64,000 bases of DNA from the NCBI GenBank assembly GCA_043228905.1, contig JBHGNT010000018.1, positions 16,058,001 to 16,122,000 on the forward strand, in the 5' to 3' direction. Source of the stretch: Azolla caroliniana. Taxonomy: Eukaryota; Polypodiophyta. The notes under the pieces are model-generated. The model was not told the origin of the DNA and did not search any database. It was given only the letters and a program-made list of their open reading frames with translations. The translations under genes and the position numbers were made by a program. This document shows, one piece after another, positions 33,871-44,700 of this stretch (position 1 is the stretch's first letter; each line of letters opens with the position of its first letter).

Positions 33871-36800
33871 TGAGGATCCTAACGTGGAATGTGCAGAGCC
33901 TTGGTGGAGGCCGACAACAACATGAGTGCAAAAGACTTCGGGAGGAGTTGAATCCCCTTAATATAGGGGGCAACATTGACATATTGCTTTTGCAGGAACA
34001 CCACCTCTCTCAAGAGAGAACTTAGAGCCTAGTAAACCCCTTGTCAGGTGGATGGACCACGTGGTGGTCGGTTGCACAGGGTGATCTCCAACGAAGAGGA
34101 GGGGTCTGCATCACAATTAGCGATCAGGCCCGTTACGAAGTAACATCACATGGCACGTTGGTAGCGGGTAGAGCCTTATATGTGCTGTTGAAGTGGAATC
34201 GCCTTCAGATTGGGGTGCTAAATGTTTATGCCCCTAACTCTTCCCATGAGAGAGAAATCTTTTGGAGGATGTTAGCGACAACATTGCCTGATGTAGAGGC
34301 GTGGGTAATGGCCGGAGATTTTCAACATGACTAAGCATCTGGGAGATAGGAAAGGGGGGACCCAAAGATCGCTTCATGGTGCGGAGTTGGACTCATGGGC
34401 TTTCCTAATTGGGAAAATTGGGGTGAAGGATACATGGGGCTCTTCCCTTAGGAGATGCTCACATTCGCTACACTTCTCTCGTGCTGCAGTGAATGCTAGG
34501 GGTGGTAGTCTTGTGTGGCTAGACCGCATATACATCAGGTCGTCCCTTGAAGAGCTTGGGGGGTCCTTCGCTATCTTGGCAGGTCTTACCTTCTCGGATC
34601 ACCAGCCGATGAGACTAGACCTTAACCCACCCCGCGGTAGCAAGGGGAGTCTCACTATGAAAATCCCCACAAAGATCATGAAGAGTGCAAAGGTGAAAGC
34701 AGGGTTGCAGAGCATATGGTGGGAGACCAGTGTAAGTGAATCGGCCAGTGAGGATTTGCAGAAGAAACTAGCCCTCTCCTCCTCCTTTTTACAACATGAA
34801 ACCAAGGTGGCCCTCTAGCAAGCTAGAGCCATTGAAACAAAATTACGGAAGCCCGTTGCGGCCGCACAACGTTTGCTACAAGCAGACCCTAGCTGCAATT
34901 GGTCGAGAGCTAAGCAAGAGGAAGCAAAGTTGAAACTGCAGGAAAGGACGTTGGAGAAGAACCGCATGCTATTTCGCAGGGCCACAATATGGTGGGCTAG
35001 AACAGACGACAAGGTCAACCATCATTTCTTTCACTCCAGGGCACCCAAGGGTGGTGGTGGACATATTCAAGGGCTGCGCAAACCAGACGGCTCAATAACG
35101 GAGGACAAGGATGAGATTCTGCATATGGAAACCCAATACTATCGCGACCTGCTCGCACCTATGCATATGCAGCAAAACACGGAGCTGGCTGAGAGAGTGA
35201 TGGCCTGCATTCACCCCAAGGTCACCCATGAGATGGAAGTTGTGCTCGATAGCCCCATTTCTCGATTAGAAATCTCGAAGGCACTTCGGGATTTGCGGAG
35301 AGGAGCATGCCCCGGCCCTAATGGTCTCTCACGAGATTTTTTTGAGATTCATTGGGAAATCGTTATCCCGACAGTGGAAGTCAGGATTCAAGAGATTTGG
35401 TCCTTAGGAGCGATGCCAACTGGACTGGCGGAGGGGATGATCTATCTCATCCCTAAAGCGGTAAGGCGAAGCCTCAAGCTGCGCCAATGGCGCCCAATCA
35501 CGATATACAAGATACTCGTAAAGTCCTAGCTAGGCGAATAACAAGCTTCCTACCGGACATCATACATGAGAATCAAACAGGGTTTATCAGAGGTAGGTGT
35601 ATCTTTGATAATGTGTTGCTTCTCTAGGAAGTTATGGCATTGGCAAATCGCACCGCATCGAGCTTGGCTATTCTGATGTTAGACTTTGAGAAGGCCTACG
35701 ACAGGGTGTTATGGCCCTTTCTGGAAAGAGTGATGAGAGCTATGGGCCTTCCCCCACAATGGAGGAATTGCACTTCTGCAGTCTATCGGACTGCTACCAG
35801 TAGCGTGTTGGTATCTGGTGGAAGGGGCCCCGCCCCGCCTTCCAACTACATCACTCAGTGAGGCAAGGTTGTCCCCTAGCCCCATATCTCTATCTCTTTG
35901 TAACCGAGGCTTTCTCAGCCTTCTTACAAGCACCAAGCAGCGGACTAAGGGGATTGCCCATCCCCAATGTGACTGAGGATCTTCTGTTATCTGAATATGT
36001 CGACGATACGGTCCTTTTTTTGCAGGGCAATGATGCAAATCTGCATCGAGCTAAACATCTTGTTGAAGACTTTTGTCAGGCTGCCGGTGCCAAGATCAAT
36101 TGGGATAAAACCCAAGGCCTCTGGTTCAACAAACGAGAGAAGCCAAGGTGGCATCCCCATGCTGATTTTGCATGGGTCCCTGGCGGGACGACATTCAAGT
36201 ACCTCGGATTTACGATGGGGAGGGCAATCCCCAAGGGAGCGCAACTGTCACATGTGCAAGCCAAACTAAGCAAGAAGTTGAACCAATGGAGCATGTCTAA
36301 ACTATCCTTTGTTGGTAGGGTTCTTCTTGTGAACCAAGTGATGCTCACCACCATGTGGCACTCAGTCTCGTGTTGGATTATGGACCCTTCAGGCTTGCGC
36401 GCGGTTAAGGTTGCCATCAGGGGGTTTATATGGTCAAGTAAGGACAACCCGATGGTTGCCGCCAGAGTGTCATGGCATTGGTTAACACAACCGCGGGCCA
36501 AAGGGAGGCTTGGCCTCATAGACCCCTTAATGCAGAGTCGAGCATTGCTAGCCAAAATGTTGGTTCGTTGCCTCCTGCCAGGTAAGGGGTGTTGGAAAGT
36601 TCTACTTCACAATAGGTTGCAGGCAGGGACTCCCAAGTATGGTAGGCCTTGGCCCGACTCCTTGAATTGGTATTGCACGAGCGGCGTCCCACCCAAGATG
36701 GCTCGTCTTCCGGAGGAGAGGGTCACGAAATCCATCTTGCGGGCATGGTGTCACGCACGACATCATTTGGTCAAGCACACGCCGGAGACACTAACCGAGT

Positions 36801-38028
36801 GGTCTAGACAACCATATTTTGGAACCCTCAGGTGCGAACACGTGACGACATGATGTTAGGCCAGGTTAAGGGCCTAGCGTGGGGAAAGCTGGCGCAAACA
36901 GGGCTTCACTCTTTAGATGATTGGAGACACATGGTGGCTTTAGGAGGAGCCCAGGAGGTCCCATTCTCTCCCCTCAAGGGAGCCATGAAAATGCGGAGAT
37001 TGCTAGCTGAGGCAGTTGATAGGGTTCTGATGGGGGAGGTGAGAGAAGATGCTTGGTTCAGTCTCTTTGATGAGGCTGGAAGGGTTAAGGCGCTGAAGGG
37101 CGTGAGCAGATCGGGAAGAGATAGGATTTTTGGGGAGAGTCAGAGTAGGGGCTCTTGGCACCCTATCCGCGTGGTGGCGCAGGTTGGTAACATCTGGAAG
37201 ACAGACCCGGATGTTGCTAAGATGGAACCCCATTGGAAGTTATGGGTATATGGTTGTCGTCCCCTCGTCGAACTAGAATGGGACCCAGGGGATTTCAGGT
37301 GGAAACATGATGGCAGATTTCACCATTTCTTCGAGTACAACACTAAATTGGGTCGGGCTTTTCAACTGCAGCTAGACGGCCCCTTACGCAATGGCTGGCG
37401 TACATTGGGCATCCCTGATGAGGTGCTCATTACCTTTTGGAAGGGTCTCTGGTGTCTCCACTTGCTGGAAAAGATAAAAATTTTTGGGTGGCAAATCAGG
37501 CATAATGTGGTTCCCGTTGGCAAATGGCTAGGTAAACGTGGCGGCCCGTTAGGCTACCCACTTTTCCATTCACCTATTGAGACTCTAAGGCATTGTCTGT
37601 GGGATTGCCCTCACGCTCAAAAGGTATGGGATAGAATGACTCGCCTCCTTGCGGCATGTGAAGTGGAAGGAACAATATCGTGGAGTGTTGTGGCATGGCT
37701 TGATCATTCTGGTGATAGGTGGACGGACGCCTTCAATGCAGATAGTTGGTGCTATGTATGCATGCGAGGAAAAATCTCCAAGATTCGATTTGAGAGAGGC
37801 TTGCAGTCTGCATCCCCTAGGTTCCCGGACATTTGGATGCTGATCGCAGGCTTCACCCTGTGGTACTTATGGAAAGCGCGTTGCCTAAAGGTCTACCAGG
37901 ATTTGGTGCGACCCCCGGAGGAAGTGATCATGGACATATGTTTTGCGCTTATTAGCTGCCTACGAGGGCAATTGGACGAGGTTTGCAGCCATTCCTCTGA
38001 CGTGGATACTGCCCGTTTGCGCTTTTGA
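33870..38028 (+). pseudogene. LINE ORF2: endonuclease, reverse transcriptase, zinc tail
   Basis: Starts ATG 33870 (MRILTWNVQSLGG), the apurinic-type endonuclease N-terminus. The endonuclease continues with VLNVYAPNSSHERE, a GDF site near 34315, LDRIYIRS and SDHQP (about 34600). RT runs through GPNGLSRDFF (35310), RQWRPIT, QTGFIRGRC, LMLDFEKAYDRV (35680), RQGCPLAPYL (35860) and SEYVDDTVLF (35995). The C-terminus has HCLWDCPHAQKVW (37590-37630), the zf-RVT zinc motif. Breaks: TAG near 34025, a one-base shift near 34328, TAG near 34816, TAG near 35527 and 35625, TGA near 35860. Not functional, but only lightly decayed. Confidence 0.88.
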
Positions 38029-38380
38029 CAAAAATGGTGGAACATGCCTATGGTGACACAAGGAGGAAGTGGCCCGAGGTGGAACTACCAGCCCCCACGC
38101 TGGTTGTTTCCGGCTCACTTACCACCCTCCCTCTGTTGTTGACCCCAAGAGTTGTCTCGTACTAGCAATCACTACAAGGCACTGTTTTAGGTGTAGGTAC
38201 TTACACTAAGTAGTCCATCTGAAAGGCGATGTAACTAGTCTCAATTTCTAGAACTCGATCAGAGGGGGATTCCCCGATCTATGCTTAAGCCTCCTTGTAC
38301 AGTCTCTTTGTAATAATCTTACCTAACTAATGGGAAAGTAGCTTCATTTTGGAAAAATAAAATAAAAACTCCCAATTGTC

Positions 38381-39071
38381 TACATAAATTTTTTTTTAAA
38401 TAAATTTCTCTATTTAATTCCATGCACTAAGTGAGATAGTGCCACCCAACACATCCACTCCATAAAAGCAACAATTGAACCACCGTAGCATTGAAGAACA
38501 TCAATCTCACTTCTCGTCCTCAAGTATAGCTTTGATTGCATTGATTCTCAAACATATAATAACTATTCCAAATTATTTGAAGTTGATGCATACCATATAT
38601 TCCTATTTGTCGATGGCACATTAACACCAAGATATTTGAAGCTTTGTATAACTCCTCTTGGTTCTCCCTTCTATGTAAAAGTGGCGTAGTGTCTTCGTTG
38701 TATTGCCTTTATTTCCATCATTTTTAGTATGTTCACATAAACAATTAGCCCATAGATCGAGTACTTCTACTTTTGCAACCTTATTTACTATTTCTTCTAG
38801 TTTATTGATGCATAAACCAAAGAGTGTGGGAGAGAGTGGACACCCTTGGTTTGACCCCCATGTTGCTCAAGAAGTAGTTCGAGAAACAAATATGCATTTT
38901 CAATTTGGCATCTTTCTTGGCCCTACAATCATATATATTAACATTGGCACACTAGTGTTACTTGTGAGACTACAAATTAGCATTTTATACTGAGGACAAT
39001 ATGACCAAACATCGAGCTTGGTTTCTCCCCTCAAATTTATGACTTTGATGCTACAATGTAAATCATCAAGC

Positions 39072-39109
<38 letters not shown>

Positions 39110-40870
39110 GAAGGGTATATTAACATTAAGATCTTGATAAGTTTAACTTGTACCATGACACAAATGGAAGTAATAGAGAATGCTTACTATTGGTATCCTC
39201 ATGTTTTGTTTACTCTAACGTTGTGCATGTCCTTCTATATGCAACTCAACTTGCTAGCATGTTCTATATCACAGTTTGGAACAAAGAGTTGAACATAAGT
39301 AGTGATGACAAGTGAAGACCTGTTGGTCACCATTTTTTATTCGTACAACCTTCTATCTAGACATTGTGGTGAAAAATTAATGGAGACCATATGAAAATAG
39401 TAGTTCTAATGAACGTGATGGTTTTAATCCCATTCATGGCAATATGGAGAATGTTGAATGGCAACACTATGTGAGCTATCTTGATGGCATAACTAATCTA
39501 ATATTAGTGTTGTTTCATTGTTGACTAGGTTAACATACGACTAGAGAATTCTAAAGAATCATTGTACGATGCAAAATAAGGATTAGATTCAAAGCTTGGA
39601 AAATTAGTTCGCGCAAAAAGATCGAATGGTGAAGGTAGATATGGTGAAGTTGAAGGAGTTGATCAAAAGTGCACATGTTGTCCCTGAAGTGTCGAGTTAG
39701 TTTAGATCGCCAAGCAAACAAGTACAAAATCCCCTAATGTCTTTTCAAGAGTTCTAAACGTATTTGAAGAGGTTTAGGAGTTCTAAACGTATCTGAGGAT
39801 GTCGTGTTGCATATGGGGGATTGAAAGGAGTTGAATTTCCTCGATGCATTCAATAGAAGAATTTGGAAAAGTTGAAGTCGTCTTTTTTAGACCATGTGGA
39901 AAATCTTTTTCTCCCACTTCTACCACAAAGGGCAACATGACCCATGGGACCAAACAAATCATCACAAAGCAGTCTCCTTATGGACCGAAAAGAAACTCTA
40001 AAAAGACGAAATGAGACAACCTGAACTTCGTCATTTTCATCTTTTTCCATGAGAAGTGGCTGAGGGCTTATGAAATCACAGATTCACAACAAAGTTCTTG
40101 TCTTTACAATGAATTGTTGTTGAGAGGTAATGTGTGTGTGTGTGTGTGTGTGTCATTGGGCGATTGGTTCTTCGAGCACTTTGAGCATAACAAGTGTCAA
40201 GGTCTTCTTGTGGGCGGGATCCGACACCCGAGTCACAATCAATAATAATACATGGCCTACAAAAATAACACATTAAACAAAGAAGGAACCAAACCACACA
40301 TGTTGAATGATAACAAATTCCTTCTTTTCCATAACACACACACAAAAGAAGAAGGAAAATTTCCTTTTTCTTTCCATAACACACACACAAAAAGAAGAAG
40401 GAAAATTTCCTTCTTTTTTTCCATACATACACAAGGTAAAGGAAAAACTTTCTTCACAAGGAGCCAAAAAAGAAGCAACCAACAAAATGTGACACACAGA
40501 TTATTATTACAAAAAAGAGGGGGTGTTTAATTGATGATGTTGTGTATTAGGTACAAGCCAAAAAATCTGATTAAAATCAGAAAAGAAAAAAGAAGAAGAA
40601 GAAGAAGAAGAAGAAGGAAGGAAGGAAGGAAGAGAAACAATGGAATGATATCAATGAATATATCTTCTTGAGGCCAGGTGAGGTGTTCACATGGGGTGGG
40701 CGGATTGGCGGGCGGGCGGGCGGCATTAGTGGCCAGACACACGGCAAAAGCCCGATCTGCGGGATTTGAGGGATGGATTCGGGGAAAAGACTGATCCGGC
40801 AGCGGCGGCGGCGAAGAACCTACCACATTTTTAACCTAAACCTTTTTTTTTTTGTTTTTACCTACACAAC
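38381..40870. other. Intergenic DNA, simple repeats only
   Basis: No gene recognised. (AG)n at about 39074-39107, (GT)n at about 40132-40153, a repeated block of about 50 bp (ATAACACACACACAAAA.GAAGAAGGAAAATTTCC) at 40330-40430, and (AAG)n plus (GGAA)n at 40588-40632. The block at 39005-39075 is a diverged copy of 31770-31860. Confidence 0.6.
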
Positions 40871-40907
40871 CAAGCATATATGCCTAAGAGGTTTTTTGTA
40901 TGGGGAT

Positions 40908-41370
40908 GGGATGGCTTGATTGATGGATGGATTGGCAGATGGATTGATTGATGGATTGATAGAAAAATTGATGAATTGATGGATGGATGAACTGATTGAC
41001 CGATCACAAACACTTTCGACGGATAGATTGATGGATGGATGGATGGATGAACTGATTGATCGATCACAAACACTTATGATATGACGGATGGATTGATTGA
41101 TGGACTGATTGATGGATGGATGGATGGATGGATGGATTAATTGATTGATTATGGATGGATGGATTGATTGATGGACTGATTGATGGATGGATGGATGGAT
41201 GGATGGATTAATTGATTGATTATGGATGGATGGATTGATGAACTGATTGATGGATGGATGGATGGATGGATTGATTGATGATGGGTGGATTGATGGACTC
41301 ATTGATTGATGGATGGATGGATTAATTGATCAACGATGGATGGATGGATGGATTGATTGATTGATAAGAC
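40908..41370. repeat. GATG/GATT minisatellite
   Basis: About 460 bp made of GATG and GATT tetramers. They form longer units, such as GATTGATTGATGGACTGATTGATGG, and a block with GATCGATCACAAACACTT near 40998-41010 and 41057-41070. It lies downstream of the ELO-like gene on the minus strand. Confidence 0.9.
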
Positions 41371-41551
41371 ATGATTGATCGGAACGCAGAAAAAACACTT
41401 CAAATTTTCTCGCAGGCGACGAATCTCTTCACAAAGACACATATGCAAACACGCAAGTGAGTGGGAGTGGGCGGGCGGTGTGCCGCAGCCCCCTAGCAGA
41501 TGGGCGTTTCTCCGCTGCCGCCATAGCCGCCGCCGCCGCAGCCGCAGCCCA

Positions 41552-42538
41552 TCACCGATCTATGACTTTGTCTTCCTCCTGTTCGGGGTGGACACTCCCC
41601 TCCTGCGTGGTGGTGGTGGTGGTGGGGGCGTGGCCTTCGCAGGAGGAGGAGGAGGAATGGTGGGGGCGGAGGAGGAGGGGAATGGCGGCGGAGGAGGCGT
41701 CGAGGAGGGCGGTGACGGCCCAGGAGAGCATGCCGTTGCAACCCTCGTGGCGGCGGAAGAAGTGGAGCCAGAGGAGGCCCGCCGAGGCGACGGCCAAGAA
41801 GGCGAGCTGAGCCAGCCTGAGGCGGCCAAGCAACCGCCTGGGGGCGGGCCTCCCGACGGCCGCCGCCACCAGAAGCTGCCAGTACACCACCACGTCCAGC
41901 GCCGTCTGCGCCAGGATGGCCGGGATCTGCAGGCTCTGCGAGAACTGGAGCGACAGGAAGGCGGTGATCACCAGCAGGCAGGGGCGAAGCACTAACCCTA
42001 ACAGCGAGGCGGAGGAGAAGCAGCCGCTCCTACTCCGCCGCCAGATGAGGAGCAGATTCTCCAGAAGGGCGTAGTACTTGGAGAGGTAGAAGGCGTAGGA
42101 CCAGAAGAAGACGCGGCCCGAAGGGCGGGTGCCTAAAGGGAAGCAGAGCATCCAGTCGATAGGGGTACGGCGGGAGCGTCGCCATAGCCAGCGGGTCTCT
42201 TCGATCTCCACCTGGGCGGCGGTGAGGAGGCCCAGGAAGATGCAGGAGGAGACGGCGAGCATGGAGAGGTTGTAGGAGGCCATGACGGCGTTGTAAGGGG
42301 TGGAGATGGAGGAGGATCCATGGCCATGGCCATGGCCATGGCGATGACCATCATTAGGAGTGGCGGCTGTTGCTGCTGCTGCGATGGCCCTAAGGATGGA
42401 CATGAGGAGGGCGTAGATGAGGAGGGCGGTGAGCATGGGAGGCCACCAGCCGCCCAGGACGTCGTAGTCCCAGCGGAAGCGCGCCACCGCCGAGTGATCC
42501 GCCGCCCAGTAGCGCAGCATCTGCGCGCCCCACGCCAT
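41552..42538 (-). CDS. ELO-family protein, HOS3-like (fatty-acid elongase relative)
   Basis: Intronless, 328 codons, start at 42538 (MAWGAQMLRYWAADH); the second Met, seven residues in, is also possible. Family marks: FRWDYD near the N-terminus, the diagnostic CFPLGTRPSGRVFFWSYAFY block, YLSKYYALLENLLLI, SQSLQIPAI, a VVVYWQLL segment and a C-terminal CNGMLSW region. Several hydrophobic spans fit a multi-pass ER membrane protein. ELO proteins carry out the condensing step of very-long-chain fatty-acid elongation. Here the HxxHH box is absent; the aligned place reads about LVLRP. From memory, the Arabidopsis HOS3 branch also lacks a standard His box, so this is probably a branch trait rather than decay. 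A His/Gly repeat (GHGHGHGHG) lies in the N-terminal loop. No frame breaks are seen. Confidence 0.85.
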   Translation of the reverse strand: MAWGAQMLRYWAADHSAVARFRWDYDVLGGWWPPMLTALLIYALLMSILRAIAAAATAATPNDGHRHGHGHGHGSSSISTPYNAVMASYNLSMLAVSSCIFLGLLTAAQVEIEETRWLWRRSRRTPIDWMLCFPLGTRPSGRVFFWSYAFYLSKYYALLENLLLIWRRSRSGCFSSASLLGLVLRPCLLVITAFLSLQFSQSLQIPAILAQTALDVVVYWQLLVAAAVGRPAPRRLLGRLRLAQLAFLAVASAGLLWLHFFRRHEGCNGMLSWAVTALLDASSAAIPLLLRPHHSSSSSCEGHAPTTTTTTQEGSVHPEQEEDKVIDR

Positions 42539-43000
42539 GTCAGGCGGCGATGCCGAACCTCTCTGTCTCTCTCTGTCTCTCTGTCTCTCTGTGTGTATCT
42601 TTTCTCTGTCTCTCTGTGCGGCGATGGCGAAGCTCTGTGTTCTTCTCTGTCTCTGTGTGTTTCTCTTTCTCTGTGTCTGTGTCTGTGTGTTTCTCTCTCT
42701 TCTTTCTCTCTCTTCGCACTAACTCACTGTTTTTTACTTACACAGAAGAAGAAGAAGAAGAAGAAGAAGAAGACGAAGAAGAAAAATGAAGAAGGAAAAT
42801 GAAAGAAGAAGAAGAAGAAAGACGAAGGAAATAAGAACATAAGAAGAAGAAAGAAGATGGAGAAGGAGAAGGAGAAGGAGAAGTAATAAAGAAGAAGAAG
42901 AAGTAGAAGAAGAAAATAAGAAGAACAAGAAGTATTTGTTATTTATAAAAAAACTAAAGAAGTATGTATATAGATTTTGGGCCCTCTCTCTCTCTCTCTC
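42539..43000 (-). promoter_or_regulatory. Upstream region of the ELO-like gene, simple-sequence rich
   Basis: Read towards the gene (minus strand), CTT/TTC triplet tracts (42900-42740) are followed by a GAGAGACAGAGAG tract (42720-42550) just before the start codon. No TATA box is clear. GA-rich leaders of this kind are common in plant genes, but no factor site can be named. Confidence 0.35.
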
Positions 43001-43062
43001 TAGTGGTAAGTTGTTAACACTACAAGCATTGCGTTCTAGGTTCGAAACCCAACTTCCTCACC
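43001..43062 (+). repeat. tRNA-like SINE candidate
   Basis: AGTGGTAAG (43002) as box A and GGTTCGAAACC (43039) as box B, 37 bp apart, with GTTAACA between them. The same arrangement and spacing occur at 54303-54350 on the minus strand. No folded acceptor stem is seen. Flanked by (CT)n tracts. Confidence 0.5.
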
Positions 43063-43074
43063 TCTCTATTACAT

Positions 43075-43113
<39 letters not shown>

Positions 43114-43172
43114 TGTCCCCCTCCCAATTGTCTCTTCAATCATCGGATCCGCACTTCCCATTGGGAACCTCG

Positions 43173-43476
43173 GTGTTACTCTTCGTTCTATACACTTCGT
43201 TGGCTCCATCAAGCTTCTCTTTGCTTCTTTGCTTCTTTTCTTTTCTTTTTCCTCGCGAAATCATGATGTCCAAGCCACTGCCACGCTCGTTCCGCCATCT
43301 AAATCCGGTAGCAAGATCGGGTGTTAGTCTTCGTTCTATACACCTCGTTGCTCCATCAAGCTTCTCTTTGCTCCTCTGCTTCTTTCTTTTCTTTTCTTTT
43401 CTTTTTCCCGGCGAAATCATGATGTCCAGCCGCCCGCCACGCTCGTTCCGCCATCCGAATCCGGTAGCGAGATCGG
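43173..43476 (+). repeat. Tandem duplication of about 150 bp
   Basis: GTGTTA(C/G)TCTTCGTTCTATACAC starts at 43173 and 43321. Each unit contains CTCCATCAAGCTTCTCTTTGC, a TTTTC run of variable length, GAAATCATGATGTCCA and CACGCTCGTTCCGCCATC. No protein family is recognised in any frame. Confidence 0.9.
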
Positions 43477-44400
43477 ATGCCTCAATCCTAATCCCCCATG
43501 TAGCTTTTGTTATTATTGCTCAAGGAATTTTAAGCAGTGTTTAGATTGCACCTATCTCATCAGATGCACGCGAATAATCAAAGATGGGGGGGGGGGGGGG
43601 GCGCATACGATCGACCCTATAGAAACTTGCTCGGATATCCGTTAGAAAACCGCATTTAGCTCGAATACAATGGTAACTAGATATTTCTTAGGTTACTCGT
43701 GTGCTTTAGATTTATGCAACTTACTATTTACTGGCCCGCTTGACATGTAGTTGATTTCGTACATGTCGATGTAAATTGGCACCAAACAATGAAGTAGGTG
43801 TGTCAAGGAATTGATGCAAAAGGTGGTGGTGTTGCTACAGTTTGTAAGCTTGTGTATAAAAGGCAACTTTAAATGAGCAAACCAAGCGTAGCTCTTTCAG
43901 TTGTTGTTTGTTGCATCTATGCTTGCTCACTTTGTAGCACACGAATATAAATCTCTATTATATATCATTTCTCTAGTGTAATTGCACGCAAACCCTCTCT
44001 AATGCAATGTTCTCTATTACATCAATTGTTATCCATCTAATTTTTGCTCTTATATTGCGCATGCCCTTCCTACACATAGTTAAACATGGTATCCTAACTA
44101 TTGGGTTCATGTATACATATATGACACCAAAGGAAACATGGAAGGAAGGTAGAGTCAACACATGAAGCCTTGGTTGCAAAGAATATGATGGTCACAATCC
44201 CTCCCAATACAACATGCATGCGAGCATGAAGTGTGAAGCATCTATCAAACATCTCATATCCCAAGCTTAAGGTTTATGGATGCACAAGCTTCATGAAGAG
44301 TTAGGAGAAAACCTGAAGATGTTAATGGGGTATAAAGGAAATATCTATAAACCCTTAAACCTTATGAAATGTGAAAGGGACTAAAAGGGGAGTTAAGCCC
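43477..44400. other. Intergenic, nothing recognised
   Basis: Contains a run of 16 G at 43586-43601. No coding similarity recognised. Confidence 0.5.
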
Positions 44401-44700
44401 ATGAGCTCTAAAGTATAGAGATGAATTGTAGCACTCTATTGATGATGATTTCATCTAGAAGTCCACGATGTCCAAATACTTTGCACACATAATCAACATT
44501 GTTGGCATAGGGTTTACTATTGATAGTCCTCATGCATAGTAGAAAGTGGATCATGGTAGTAAACCAATCCATTATAGTGAGAATGGCATTAAAACCTTTA
44601 GAAGGTGGGAGATTGGTAATGAAATTCAACGAGATAGAATTAGAAAGGTTTGTAGCAACTATACATTTGATGTTGAGGACTCTTTGAACAATGTCATGAT
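44401..44700 (-). pseudogene. Ty3/gypsy integrase core fragment
   Basis: The minus strand reads MNFITNLPPSKGFNAILTIMD, then WFTTMIHFLLC and FGHRGLLDEIIINR, matching the gypsy integrase catalytic core. The first catalytic Asp precedes this stretch; the second is replaced by Asn (IIINR where IISDR is usual). Truncated at both ends and broken by stops. Confidence 0.75.

Larger units (their letters stand above)
32672..38366 (+). mobile_element. Near full-length LINE (non-LTR retrotransposon)
   Basis: Flanked by the 14-bp duplication AACTCCCAATTGTC (32658-32671 and 38367-38380). In order: GC-rich 5' UTR, ORF1 with a zinc knuckle, ORF2 with endonuclease, RT and C-terminal zinc region, short 3' UTR ending in an A-rich tail (GGAAAAATAAAATAAA). 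This is a complete target-primed insertion apart from point damage. Confidence 0.9.

Noticed and set aside
40330-40430. Regular repeat of about 50 bp considered as a CRISPR-like array
   Set aside because: The units are adjacent with no unique spacers and are low-complexity (CACACA, GAAGAAGG); this is a plant nuclear context.
40862-41302. A 146-codon minus-strand frame rich in Ser, Ile, His, Pro
   Set aside because: It is the translation of the GATG/GATT minisatellite; the residue pattern follows the repeat.
42320-42802. Plus-strand frames over the ELO-like gene start
   Set aside because: Antisense and simple-repeat translations; the minus strand has the conserved ELO motifs.
43001-43062. 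A real tRNA gene
   Set aside because: Boxes A and B are present but no acceptor or anticodon stem can be drawn.
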